Source: Echinicola strongylocentroti (lineage in GTDB: Bacteria > Bacteroidota > Bacteroidia > Cytophagales > Cyclobacteriaceae). From it: a DNA stretch of 64,000 nucleotides. The position numbers and the translations under genes are program-made. The notes under the pieces were generated by a model. That model was given only the letters and a program-made list of their open reading frames with translations. It ran no database searches and had not been told where the DNA came from. Below, one piece after another: positions 34,928 to 44,151 of this stretch (its first letter is position 1; every line of letters starts with the position of its first letter). The stretch is taken from assembly GCF_003260975.1 (NCBI RefSeq), contig NZ_CP030041.1, positions 4,591,501 through 4,655,500 of the forward strand, given 5' to 3'.

Positions 34928-35457
34928 TTACTCGGAAGATTTACTGGCTACAAACTCCTTGGAGCTGTCAAAGTGAAGACCCAACGTATAATCCCAAGTG
35001 GGAAGGTAGTTGTGAATGGTTTTGGGATCTAATCCTGACGTTTCGATAAAATACCATTTTCCACTGGCATCATCAGATACCGCAATCAAAATAACTTGAC
35101 TGATGATCTCTCCTTTTGGAACGTGGATTTTAGATGTTACAGGAACCAAAGCATGTATTTCCCCAGAGGTATGGGTGACCTTTAACGGTTTGCCGACCTC
35201 GAAACTCGTCATTTTCATCCCTCTCATCTTTAGAAGGTCATAAGCATCCGTCAAAGCCTTTTTTAGCCCTTCCTTTCCTCCGGATTTTTTGAGCACCAGG
35301 GGTAGGTGTATTCAATAAGCGTTTCATAATCCTCCTCCATATTCGCCTGTGCAAACTCCTCAGCGGCTTTTTGAATCCCGACAGGGGGACTTTGTTGGGC
35401 TAATAAAGAAGCCGAGAAATAAAGAAAAACAATGGAAAGGGTTAATAATCTGATCAT
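34928..35457 (-). pseudogene. Secreted small-protein gene broken by one frameshift
   Basis: The 5' part (ATG 35457) encodes a signal peptide (LLTLSIVFLYFSASLLAQ) and KAAEEFAQANMEEDYETLIE ending in YTYPW before a stop at 35263. The 3' part continues in another frame as LVLKKSGGKEGLKKALTDAY and on to 34928. Joined at a run of four C residues near 35298, the two would read EYTYP-LVLKKSGGKEG, a smooth continuation. One missing C explains the break. It could be a real mutation or a sequencing error. The intact product would be about 175 residues, possibly NTF2-like; function unknown. Confidence 0.7.
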
Positions 35458-35546
35458 AAGAGTTTTAGCTTAGGTAAAACAAATGTATAACCAGAAAACC
35501 TAAAATGCAAAATTGTTAAAAGTAAGTTGTTTTTAGTTGTGAATTT

Positions 35547-35735
35547 TTATTGTTCTACAGGGTTTGCTAAAAAATAGGTAATTATATCACCCTCCGCTTC
35601 AAAATGTACGTCAATAGGCCTACAACATACTTCGCAATCTTCTATGTACTGTTGTGGACTTACACTCAGGTCCAAAACCATCGAAATAGGAGCAAGACAA
35701 TGGGGGCAACTAAAATGATGTTCTTTGGTCAGCAT
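35547..35735 (-). CDS. CPXCG-motif cysteine-rich protein
   Basis: 62 residues with two Cys pairs, FSCPHCLAPISM and IEDCEVCCRPIDVHF, typical of the CPXCG small zinc-ribbon-like family. It is cytoplasmic and probably binds zinc. The family is widespread in Bacteroidota and Proteobacteria without a known role. Stands alone, divergent from the downstream copper cluster. Confidence 0.8.
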   Translation of the reverse strand: MLTKEHHFSCPHCLAPISMVLDLSVSPQQYIEDCEVCCRPIDVHFEAEGDIITYFLANPVEQ

Positions 35736-35794
35736 AGAAGGTGGATAATTTTGTTTGAAGCGGATCAGGTCGCCATACCTGTGCGCCGTGGTCT

Positions 35795-35810
35795 TGATAG
35801 GCTAATGCAT
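35795..35810. repeat. Family A fragment
   Basis: TGATAGGCTAATGCAT matches the right arm of family A, then diverges. It lies 118 bp before the HYC_CC_PP gene. Too short to date, but it shows the family repeatedly decays to its right end. Confidence 0.4.
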
Positions 35811-35899
35811 GTTTGGGGTAAAGCACAATTGTGATTTGGTATCACTTTATATGTTTAAAATTTACAAAAATTATATAACTTTATAGCAATAAGGTTATT

Positions 35900-35907
35900 T
35901 ATCTTTG
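35900..35907 (+). promoter_or_regulatory. Probable promoter of the HYC_CC_PP gene
   Basis: TATCTTTG matches the -7 consensus TAnnTTTG exactly, 21 bases before the ATG. A TTTA at 35880-35883 could be the -33 element at 16-bp spacing. It may head the whole copper cluster. Confidence 0.4.
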
Positions 35908-35928
35908 TGGTGAGCTTATAAAGCAATT

Positions 35929-36315
35929 ATGCGAAAACTTGTCCAAATAGTGCTGTTGATAATTTATTTCTGCTTCAATGCGGGGATGAGTTATTCCATG
36001 CATTATTGTGGAGAAGAGCTGGCAAGGATCAATTTTTTTGCAGAAGAAAAAAACTGCTGCCCGGATGGGGATGAAATGCCTGGTTGTTGTGACGATGTCC
36101 CGAAAACAGAGCTCCAGAATTCAGATCAAAGCCTGGCCAAATTGGTGGATATGCATTTTTACAATGCCTCCTTATTGCCATTACCTGACTTGATGTCAGA
36201 GATTTTGGTGTGTTTGGCCCAGCAAACTGAAAAATATCCCACCATCCGCCTCCAGAGTGAAGCGCCACCGTCGCTGGTTCCCATACATATCAAGCACCAA
36301 ACTTTTTTGATTTAG
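35929..36315 (+). CDS. HYC_CC_PP-type secreted cysteine-rich protein
   Basis: 128 residues. An N-terminal hydrophobic signal (VQIVLLIIYFCFNAGMSYS) is followed by MHYCGEELARINFF (the HYC motif), then KNCCPDGDEMPGCCDD with CC pairs, and near the end an SLVPIHI segment. This matches the HYC_CC_PP family of Bacteroidota, which is often found beside RND metal-efflux operons. The His, Met and Cys-rich mature part could bind copper or silver in the periplasm; that is inference from residues and position. Confidence 0.75.
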   Translation: MRKLVQIVLLIIYFCFNAGMSYSMHYCGEELARINFFAEEKNCCPDGDEMPGCCDDVPKTELQNSDQSLAKLVDMHFYNASLLPLPDLMSEILVCLAQQTEKYPTIRLQSEAPPSLVPIHIKHQTFLI

Positions 36316-36431
36316 TCATTTTTACTGGCCGTTTTATGGCCCAGCCGGAAAGGTAATGCGTGTCCATTGCCTGTTCTGTGATACGCTTCCTATTTTATCC
36401 TAATTATCTTTTAGCATTTAAGTTTTAAGCT

Positions 36432-39400
36432 ATGCTCAATGCTGTTATTAAATTCTTCTTGGAGAATAAGCTGGTTACTGTGCTCTTGCTGGTCGTTTTG
36501 GTGGCTTGGGGATTGGTTGTAGTCCCTTTTCAGTGGAATACATCCTTCCTTCCCAGTGACCCAGTGCCAGTGGATGCCATTCCGGATCTGGGAGAAAACC
36601 AACAAATCGTATTTACCGAGTGGATGGGGCAATCACCACAAGACATCGAAGACCAGGTCACTTATCCATTGACGACATCACTACTTGGTTTGCCCGGCGT
36701 GAAATCCATCCGGTCTACCTCCATGTTTGGGCTGTCGAGTATCTATATCATCTTTGATGACGATATCGAATATTACTGGAGCCGCTCCAGGATATTGGAA
36801 AAGTTGAATTCCTTATCATCCAATTTGTTGCCAAGCGGTGTGCAGCCAAAGCTTGGGCCTGATGCGACAGCTTTGGGGCAGGTGTATTGGTACACGCTGG
36901 AAGGGCGGGACCAAGAAGGCAAACCTGCTGGAGGATGGGACCTGCATGAACTAAGGTCCATTCAGGATTATTATGTGCGCTACGGATTGGCCGGTGTGGA
37001 AGGTGTGGCCGAGGTGGCTTCTGTGGGCGGTATGGAAAAGGAATACCAGGTCGACTTGGACCCTGAGGCCATGAAAGTCAACGGGGTCTCGATGATGGAA
37101 GTGCGGGAGGCACTCCAATCGACCAATCAAGCCATTGGAGCCAACACCCTTGAAATCAACCAAGTCGAATATTATGTGCGGGCACTTGGCTTTGTAGAAA
37201 ACGTTCAGGAGATAGAAGAGACGGTGGTAAAAGCCCCCGATAACGTGCCCCTCCGTATCAAAGATATTGCAAAGGTAAGCATCGGTCCTGCAGATCGGGC
37301 GATGAAGGGAATCCTGGACAAGAGTGGTGCAGAGGCTGTAGGAGGAGTAGTGGTCGCCAGATATGGCGATAATCCGATGGAGGTCATCAAGAATGTCAAA
37401 GCTAAAATTGAGGCCATTAGTGCAGGGTTGCCTGAGAAAGAACTAGCGGACGGCCGTATCTCGAAAGTAACCATCGTACCTTTTTATGATAGGTCTAACC
37501 TTATTCTGGAGACATTGGCCACGCTAAATGATGCCATTTTCCTGCAGATTTTGATGACCATAGTGGTGGTCATGGTGATGGTGTATAATCTACGCGCTTC
37601 GCTGTTGATTTCGGCCATTTTGCCCTTGGCGGTACTCACCTGTTTTATTTTTATGAAATACACTGGTGTTGATGCCAATATTGTAGCTCTTTCTGGAATT
37701 GCCATTGCCATAGGGACCATGGTGGATCTTGGGATCATCCTCAATGAAAATATCCTTCGGCACATGGATGAGGCACAGGGTGACCGACCCCTGATGATCA
37801 CTGTTTATAATGCGACCAAGGAAGTGGCGACAGCTATTTTGACAGCAGTCACCACCACGATCGTAAGCTTTTTACCGGTATTTACCTTACAAGCAGCCGA
37901 AGGAAAGCTTTTTGGACCGCTGGCGTATACCAAAACCTTTGCCTTGATTTCAGCCTTGCTGTTCACCCTTTTGGTCATGCCGGCATTTGCCCATTGGATA
38001 TTCGGTATTCAGGGAAAAGGTCATTTCTGGAAAAAATGGGGCAACATGGCTTTGGTGGTTTTGGGTGTTTTAGGCCTGTTCTGGTTGCCGCTGGCGGGAA
38101 TGGTTTTGATGGGTATCGGTATCAATAACCTTTTGTTGTTTTATAAATCCAATACCTATAAAAAATACCATACCCCGGTATTGATAGCGATCGCGGTACT
38201 AGCCGTGTCGTGGTTGCTCGCTACTGCTTGGGCACCATTGGGAGCGAGTGTGGCCCGCTTTACGAATTTTCTTTTTGTTCTACTTGTAGTGGGGATTATT
38301 CTGGGGATATTCAGCTTGTTTATCTGGTATTACGATCGCCTCTTGGACTGGTGCTTGGCCCATAAAGGCAAGTTCCTGCTATTACCTGCACTGATGATTT
38401 TTATTGGGCTCAATAGTTGGATAGGTTTTGCAGGATTATTTGGATGGGTGGCTGATGGATTTGACCGGGTTGGGTGGAATATCCGGACTACAGCGGTATA
38501 CAGCAGTTTGGTGCATACATTCCCCGGTATGGGGGAAGAATTTATGCCTGCGCTAGATGAAGGGTCGTTTTTGCTGATGCCGACATCCATGCCTTATTCT
38601 GGTGTGGAAGCCAATAAAAAAATCCTACAGCAGTTGGACATGCTAGTGACCAGCATTCCAGAAGTCTCCTCTGTAGTGGGGAAAGCGGGCAGGGCTGAGA
38701 CGCCGTTGGATCCCGCTCCCATGTCCATGTTTGAGAATGTGATCCTTTACAAACCGGAATTTAAGGTTGATGAAAATGGCCGAAAACGTAGGTTTGCTGT
38801 GAATGAGCAAGGTGAATTCCTGAAGGATGAGAAGGGGCAATTGATCCCTGATGATCGTGGGGAATATTACAGACAATGGAGGGACCATATCAAAAGTCCC
38901 GATGACATCTGGAGCGAAATAGCCAAGGCGACCAATCTTCCGGGCGTCACATCAGCACCTAAGTTACAGCCCATCGAAACCCGCTTGCTGATGCTTCAGA
39001 CCGGAATGCGGGCACCCATTGGCTTAAAAGTGTACGGGCCTGACTTGGAGACGATCGCTGACTTCAGTGTCCAGCTCGAAAAATACCTCAAGGAAGTGCC
39101 GGGTGTCAAGCCAGCAGCGGTCTTCGCAGACCGCTCTTTGGGCAAGCCTTATCTGGAGATCGATCTGGATAGGCAGGCCATAGCTCGGTATGGCCTGCAG
39201 GTGAAAGATGTGCAGGAAACCATTTCGGCAGCATTGGGAGGTGAGAAATTGACTACCACGGTGGAAGGAAGGGAGCGCTATGCGATCCGCGCCAGGTATG
39301 CACGGGATTTTAGGCAAAGCCCAGAAGCGATCGAAAGCTTGCTGGTCAATGCTTCTTCGGGCGCTCAGGTTCCATTGGGGGAAATGGCCAGCATCCAATA

Positions 39401-40217
39401 CAGGCAAGGGCCAATGATGGTTCGTAGTGAAGATTCATTTTTGGTGGGGTATGTATTATTGGATAAGCAACCGAATGTAGCAGAGGTTACTGTGGTGGAA
39501 AATGCCCAAGATTACCTTCAGGGAAAGATTGATAATGGAGAATTGAAAGTGCCTGGCGGGGTGAGCTATCAGTTTTCAGGATCCTATGAAAATCAAGTCA
39601 GGGCTGAAGAAAGGCTGTCTATCGTGATTCCGCTGTGCCTGATGGTGATCTTTTTGATCCTTTATTTTCAGTTTAGGTCGGTGCCGGTTACGCTGTTTAT
39701 ATTTTCGGCCATTTCCATGGCTTTTGCAGGGGCTTTTATCATGCTTTGGTTATATGCACAGCCGTGGTTTATGGATGTGGAGGTGATGGGCAATTCCATG
39801 CGGTCGCTCTTCCAAATGAAAACCTATAATTTGAGTGTGGCAGTTTGGGTAGGGTTCATTGCCCTATTCGGGATTGCCACGGATGATGGCGTGGTGATGG
39901 CCACTTACCTGCAGCAGCGATTTGCGGCCAACCGTACCAAAACGGTGCAGGAAGTCAGGCATGCGGTAAAAGAAGCAGGTATGAGAAGGATAAGGCCTTG
40001 CCTGATGACTTCCGCGACCACCTTGCTGGCCCTCCTGCCAGTGCTGACCTCTAGCGGCAAAGGTTCGGACATCATGATTCCGATGGCCATTCCTTCTTTT
40101 GGTGGTATGGCGGTGGCTTTGGTTTCGCTGTTCATTGTTCCAGTTTTATACAGCTGGTGGGAGGAGAGAAAGTTGGTGCCAAATAGTACAATTCAGCAGG
40201 ATAATCCGGTAAAATAA
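36432..40217 (+). CDS. cusA: Heavy-metal RND efflux pump, CusA-like
   Basis: 1261 residues with the RND fold: an N-terminal helix, the porter domains, a block of helices, and a second half ending in ATDDGVVMATYL and IRPCLMTSATTLLALLPVLT. The HME-type signature is ITVYNATKEVATAILTAVTT and GTMVDLGIILNENI. It is longer than the roughly 1050 residues of E. coli CusA because of an extended membrane region around 530-690 and a charged insert near 780-820. It pumps Cu(I) or Ag(I) out with its CusB and CusC partners, encoded directly downstream (5-bp gap). Confidence 0.93.
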   Translation: MLNAVIKFFLENKLVTVLLLVVLVAWGLVVVPFQWNTSFLPSDPVPVDAIPDLGENQQIVFTEWMGQSPQDIEDQVTYPLTTSLLGLPGVKSIRSTSMFGLSSIYIIFDDDIEYYWSRSRILEKLNSLSSNLLPSGVQPKLGPDATALGQVYWYTLEGRDQEGKPAGGWDLHELRSIQDYYVRYGLAGVEGVAEVASVGGMEKEYQVDLDPEAMKVNGVSMMEVREALQSTNQAIGANTLEINQVEYYVRALGFVENVQEIEETVVKAPDNVPLRIKDIAKVSIGPADRAMKGILDKSGAEAVGGVVVARYGDNPMEVIKNVKAKIEAISAGLPEKELADGRISKVTIVPFYDRSNLILETLATLNDAIFLQILMTIVVVMVMVYNLRASLLISAILPLAVLTCFIFMKYTGVDANIVALSGIAIAIGTMVDLGIILNENILRHMDEAQGDRPLMITVYNATKEVATAILTAVTTTIVSFLPVFTLQAAEGKLFGPLAYTKTFALISALLFTLLVMPAFAHWIFGIQGKGHFWKKWGNMALVVLGVLGLFWLPLAGMVLMGIGINNLLLFYKSNTYKKYHTPVLIAIAVLAVSWLLATAWAPLGASVARFTNFLFVLLVVGIILGIFSLFIWYYDRLLDWCLAHKGKFLLLPALMIFIGLNSWIGFAGLFGWVADGFDRVGWNIRTTAVYSSLVHTFPGMGEEFMPALDEGSFLLMPTSMPYSGVEANKKILQQLDMLVTSIPEVSSVVGKAGRAETPLDPAPMSMFENVILYKPEFKVDENGRKRRFAVNEQGEFLKDEKGQLIPDDRGEYYRQWRDHIKSPDDIWSEIAKATNLPGVTSAPKLQPIETRLLMLQTGMRAPIGLKVYGPDLETIADFSVQLEKYLKEVPGVKPAAVFADRSLGKPYLEIDLDRQAIARYGLQVKDVQETISAALGGEKLTTTVEGRERYAIRARYARDFRQSPEAIESLLVNASSGAQVPLGEMASIQYRQGPMMVRSEDSFLVGYVLLDKQPNVAEVTVVENAQDYLQGKIDNGELKVPGGVSYQFSGSYENQVRAEERLSIVIPLCLMVIFLILYFQFRSVPVTLFIFSAISMAFAGAFIMLWLYAQPWFMDVEVMGNSMRSLFQMKTYNLSVAVWVGFIALFGIATDDGVVMATYLQQRFAANRTKTVQEVRHAVKEAGMRRIRPCLMTSATTLLALLPVLTSSGKGSDIMIPMAIPSFGGMAVALVSLFIVPVLYSWWEERKLVPNSTIQQDNPVK

Positions 40218-40222
40218 TTCAT

Positions 40223-41551
40223 ATGAAAAGGGTAAAGAAAAAAGGTTTCGATAGTAGTAACGTAAGGAAGCTACCTCTTGTGATAGTGGTGTCAGCCATG
40301 ATAGGCTTGTCATCCTTGGCTCATGGTCAAAGTTTAACGGACTATTTACAGATAGCAGCGGAAAACCATCCAGGCCTCCAGGCAGCATATAGCCGATATA
40401 CGGCTAGTTTGGAGCGAATTCCCCAAGTGGGGAGTTTGCCGGATCCTGAATTGAGTTTTGGTATTTACTTAAAGGACATGGCTACGCTGATGGGTGACCA
40501 AAAGCTCAATGCCTCCTTGATGCAGCGGTTTCCTTGGTTTGGCACGCTCCAAGCTGGAAAGGATGAGGCCAGTTTAATGGCCAAAGCCAATTTTCAGGAA
40601 TTTGAAGCGGAAAAACATGCGTTGTTTTATGAAGTAAAAACAGGCTATTATCAACTCTATTTACTTCACCATCACGAGATGGTCGCCAATAAGAACCTCA
40701 AGCTGCTGCAGCGAATGGAGGAATTGGCGCTGAACAAGTTTAAAGGAGGTACTCCGGGCAAGGCTGGGAAAATGACCGATGTGCTCCGCATACAAAGTGA
40801 GCTAAAAGCGTTGGAAGCGCGTATTGCGGAGCTGGAGGACGCTCATGCGGTGGCCCAGGTACAGTTTAACCTATTGCTGAACAGACCTAAAGATGCGCCG
40901 ATCCATATGGACGCATCTTTTTGGAAACAGGAGTTATTGCTGGATAAGGAGGTGGTGTTGGACAGTATTTTGGCGGCAAACCCCCAAGTAAAGAAACTGG
41001 AATGGGAAGGGCAGGCCTACCAGAAAAAGGGAGAAGCGGCTAAGCTAAAGGGGCTTCCCAGTTTTGGGTTGGGGCTAAACTACATGATCAACAGCCCTCG
41101 TCAGCCAGCAGGAGCCATAGACAGTCCCGTGGGATATACTCCCGGAGGAATGGGCCACAATATGATCATGCCGATGGTTTCGGTTTCGGTGCCGATTTTT
41201 CGTGGAAAATATAAAAGTGCACAGCGAGAGTCGGCCTATTACCGGGAAGCTTCAGCATTGGCAAAGGAAAATCTGGGCAATGCGCTGAGATCTTCTTGGG
41301 AAGAACAATATCGGCTGATCCGGGAAGCAAAAAGGAATGTAAAGCTATATGAAGATCAAGTGGTTTTGCTACAAAAAACATTGGATCTGATGATTGCAGA
41401 TTATAGCAGTGCCACGGGGAGCTTTGAGGAGCTGCTCTCTGTACAGCGACAACTGTTGGATTTTGAAATGAAGACAGCAGAGGAAACGTATAAGAAGCTC
41501 CAGGCTTTTGCACAACTAGAATCATTAATGGCCAAAGGAATATCACTATGA
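40223..41551 (+). CDS. cusC: TolC/CusC-family outer-membrane efflux protein
   Basis: 442 residues. A signal peptide (VIVVSAMIGLSSLAHG) leads into two long helical repeats with the usual ENHPGLQAAYSRYTAS, GSLPDPELSFG and later AAKLKGLPSFGLGLNY. The pattern of helices and short strands fits a TolC-type trimeric channel. It forms the outer-membrane exit of the CusABC pump. It overlaps cusB by 4 bp (ATGA) and follows cusA. Confidence 0.88.
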   Translation: MKRVKKKGFDSSNVRKLPLVIVVSAMIGLSSLAHGQSLTDYLQIAAENHPGLQAAYSRYTASLERIPQVGSLPDPELSFGIYLKDMATLMGDQKLNASLMQRFPWFGTLQAGKDEASLMAKANFQEFEAEKHALFYEVKTGYYQLYLLHHHEMVANKNLKLLQRMEELALNKFKGGTPGKAGKMTDVLRIQSELKALEARIAELEDAHAVAQVQFNLLLNRPKDAPIHMDASFWKQELLLDKEVVLDSILAANPQVKKLEWEGQAYQKKGEAAKLKGLPSFGLGLNYMINSPRQPAGAIDSPVGYTPGGMGHNMIMPMVSVSVPIFRGKYKSAQRESAYYREASALAKENLGNALRSSWEEQYRLIREAKRNVKLYEDQVVLLQKTLDLMIADYSSATGSFEELLSVQRQLLDFEMKTAEETYKKLQAFAQLESLMAKGISL

Positions 41552-43251
41552 AATTTATGAGAGTAAGAAAACAACTTATATTTATTGTCCTTGGTGCCTT
41601 TGTGTCAGGTGGGATTATTGGCTGGGCATTGACATCAAATGAGCCTAAGGCCGAAGGGTCCATTGAGCATGATCATAGCGGTGAATCCATTTATACCTGT
41701 TCTATGCATCCCCAGATCAAGCAGGAGGAACCAGGGAGCTGCCCTATTTGTGGTATGGATTTAGTGCCGCTTTCTACCCTATCGGACAGCGATAGTGCCG
41801 ATCCCTATGTGATGACCATGAGTCCTGAAGCGGTGGCCTTGGCCAATATTGCGACTTCTACCTTGAAGACAGGAGGAGCGGCAGGAGGTGGGTTGTCACT
41901 CAGTGGAGCCATAGAAGCAGATGAACGGAAGGTAACGACTGTTTCTGCCAATTTTGGTGGTCGAGTGGATGCGTTGTTCGTGGCTTTTACAGGCCAGGAA
42001 GTGAAGCAAGGCCAGCGATTGGCCCGTATTTACTCCCCAGATCTGATCACTGCCCATCGAGAGCTGGTGGAAGCCAAAAAGGCAAAGGAAATCAGTCCCA
42101 AGCTCTATGAGGCCGCTAAGCAAAAGCTGAAACAGTGGCAATTGACGGATGCCCAAATCAGCAAAATGGAACAAGAGGTAGATTATCAGCCGCATTTTGA
42201 CATTTATGCCACGACTGCTGGGGTGGTGACCGAAAGGAAAGTAGCGTCTGGGGATTATGTGAGCCGTGGGCAGGTGCTTTTTGAAATTACCAACTTGAGC
42301 AAAGTGTGGGTCATGCTGGATGCTTATGAGCACAATGTAAGCCAGGTCGATACCGGAGATGAAATCAGGTTCACGGTAAATGCACTTCCGAGTGAAGAAT
42401 TTACCGCCAAAGTAACCTTTGTCGATCCGGTCATTTCGCAGGACAGCAGAAGCGCAAAGGTAAGGGCAGAGGTGCGCAATGTGACAGGAAAGCTCAAACC
42501 TGGTATGTTTGTCACGGCGACCGTGAAAGCAGACCGGGAGGAAAAGACGGGGATGTTTGTGCCGAGGTCATCGATCCTGTGGACTGGAAAACGCTCCGTC
42601 GTCTATCGGCAGGTCGGGGATGAGGAGAAGCCTGCTTTTGAAATGGTGGAGGTAGTACTTGGCTCGACTGTTGGGGATATGCAAGAGGTGCTGTCAGGAC
42701 TTTCAGAGGGAGATCGTGTGGTGAGCAATGGGGTGTTTGCAGTGGACGGGGCGGCACAGCTGAGCGGAAAATACAGCATGATGTCGCATCCTGAGCAACA
42801 ACAGGTGGAAGTTTCTTCACATTTTGGAGGTGTTATAGACGAGGTAGTGGCCGCTTACTTGGAGATCAAAAACCAACTCGTAGAAGATCAATCAGCAAAA
42901 GGCCCAGCAGGTGATCTGTTTCGGCAGTTAAAAGCAGCAAAAACAGCTCTTCAAGGCTCGGCTTTGGAAACTTGGGAAGAAAGCAGGCGTTCTTTGATGG
43001 ATGTATCCTCTGCGATCAACCAAACTGCCGATATCCAAGAACAACGTGATTTGTTCATGCGGCTTTCCAATGACATGATCAACCTGCTGGATGTTTTTGG
43101 GGCGCCGGGAAAATTACTCTATAAAGATTATTGCCCCATGGCCCAAAGTGATCAGGGAGCTTATTGGCTCAGTGAATTTAAGGAAATCAAAAACCCCTAT
43201 TTCGGAGCCTCCATGCTTTCCTGTGGAGAAGTCAAAAGAAAATATGAATAG
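41548..43251 (+). CDS. cusB: CusB-like membrane-fusion protein with metal-binding and DUF3347 domains
   Basis: 567 residues. After a signal anchor (FIVLGAFVSGGIIGWALTS) comes a heavy-metal-binding domain (YTCSMHPQIKQEEPGSCPIC, about residues 50-70, ending GMDLVP). The adaptor core follows: a barrel-sandwich (GRVDALFVAFTGQEVKQGQR), hairpin, lipoyl-like half (ATTAGVVTERKVASGDYVSR) and beta-barrel. The last 140 residues are a DUF3347 domain ending in YKDYCPMAQSDQGAYWLS and SMLSCGEVKRKYE. Both ends should hold Cu or Ag. It links CusA and CusC in the periplasm. Confidence 0.9.
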   Translation: MKFMRVRKQLIFIVLGAFVSGGIIGWALTSNEPKAEGSIEHDHSGESIYTCSMHPQIKQEEPGSCPICGMDLVPLSTLSDSDSADPYVMTMSPEAVALANIATSTLKTGGAAGGGLSLSGAIEADERKVTTVSANFGGRVDALFVAFTGQEVKQGQRLARIYSPDLITAHRELVEAKKAKEISPKLYEAAKQKLKQWQLTDAQISKMEQEVDYQPHFDIYATTAGVVTERKVASGDYVSRGQVLFEITNLSKVWVMLDAYEHNVSQVDTGDEIRFTVNALPSEEFTAKVTFVDPVISQDSRSAKVRAEVRNVTGKLKPGMFVTATVKADREEKTGMFVPRSSILWTGKRSVVYRQVGDEEKPAFEMVEVVLGSTVGDMQEVLSGLSEGDRVVSNGVFAVDGAAQLSGKYSMMSHPEQQQVEVSSHFGGVIDEVVAAYLEIKNQLVEDQSAKGPAGDLFRQLKAAKTALQGSALETWEESRRSLMDVSSAINQTADIQEQRDLFMRLSNDMINLLDVFGAPGKLLYKDYCPMAQSDQGAYWLSEFKEIKNPYFGASMLSCGEVKRKYE

Positions 43252-43314
43252 ACAATAGAGGTTCTATTGTCACATTAAGCATTATTAATTAAACAACTTA
43301 TAAATATTACCATT

Positions 43315-43854
43315 ATGAAAAAGTTCAAAGTAGTAGGTTCATTACTGGTGCTGACCATGATTTTGGCAGCCAGCTGCAATTCAAAAAAGCAAGAAGAAAC
43401 CCATCAGCATGGCATGGAAGCTTCAGAACAAACGCCAGCGACCACCGAGAGTGGAAAGGCATTGGCCTTTAAGGAAGAGAAAAGTGATAAGGTCTTCCAT
43501 CATTATCTTACCGTAAAAAATGCGTTGGTAGAAGGAGATGCCGCTGCTGCTAGCGAAGGTGCCAAGAAGTTATTGGCCGTAGATGGATTCCAAGGGCAGG
43601 AAGCGGCCAAGAAGATAGAAGCAGCTTCTGATATTGCCGTTCAGCGAGACGCTTTTGTGGCCTTAAGCGCATCAGTAGAGCAGTTGGTCGCTTCACAAGT
43701 GTCCTCGGGAGCTGTGTATAAACAGTATTGCCCTATGGCCTTTGAAGGAAAAGGAGGGTATTGGCTGTCCGATCAGGAAGCGATCAGGAACCCCTACTAT
43801 GGGGATAAAATGCTGACCTGCGGTCGCGTGGACAAAGTAATGGGAGAGCTTTAA
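43315..43854 (+). CDS. DUF3347 periplasmic lipoprotein
   Basis: 179 residues with a lipobox (MILAASC, Cys at about 22) and a His-containing linker (EETHQHGMEASEQ). The rest is a DUF3347 domain: helical DKVFHHYLTVKNALVEGDAA, then YKQYCPMAFEGKGGYWLSDQ and KMLTCGRVD. The same module forms the C-terminus of the preceding CusB, with the YCPMA...C pattern kept. It probably acts as a free periplasmic copper chaperone for the pump. Cotranscribed with cusB (63-bp gap). Confidence 0.82.
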   Translation: MKKFKVVGSLLVLTMILAASCNSKKQEETHQHGMEASEQTPATTESGKALAFKEEKSDKVFHHYLTVKNALVEGDAAAASEGAKKLLAVDGFQGQEAAKKIEAASDIAVQRDAFVALSASVEQLVASQVSSGAVYKQYCPMAFEGKGGYWLSDQEAIRNPYYGDKMLTCGRVDKVMGEL

Positions 43855-43910
43855 GCTCCCAGGCGAATCGCTTTTAACCCCATGAAGTTATTTAATTCTG
43901 GCAAAAAGAG

Positions 43911-43965
43911 TCAGGCCGAGCGGAGTCGAGGTCCAACGTCTAGCCTTCGACTCCGCTCAGGCTGA
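43911..43965. repeat. REP-like palindrome
   Basis: TCAGGCCGAGCGGAGTCGAGG (first 20 bases from 43911) and CCTTCGACTCCGCTCAGGCT (43944 on) form an imperfect 20-bp stem around a 12-base loop. Such GACTCCGCTCAG palindromes are common in Bacteroidota intergenic regions. It may end the cus transcript; no T-run follows. Confidence 0.6.
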
Positions 43966-44020
43966 CATCACTTTACTAATAGTTTAAAAGCGATTTCCCT
44001 GTTTAAGCTCCCTTTTTTTC

Positions 44021-44139
44021 TTAAACACGGTTTATGCATCGTGGCACCGCTACGGTTACAGTAAAAACTAAAGCGAAGCGACTGATTTTATAGCAATTTC
44101 AGGTCGCAAGAGATAGGCTAATGCATATTCCGGATTAAA
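44021..44139. repeat. Family A element, copy 3 with internal deletion (119 bp)
   Basis: Keeps the inverted ends (TTAAACACGG..., ...CCGGATTAA) and the right arm, but lacks about 56 bases of the left arm and so the full hairpin. It ends 12 bp before the copB start. More diverged than copies 1 and 2. Confidence 0.65.
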
Positions 44140-44151
44140 CATCAACTGACC

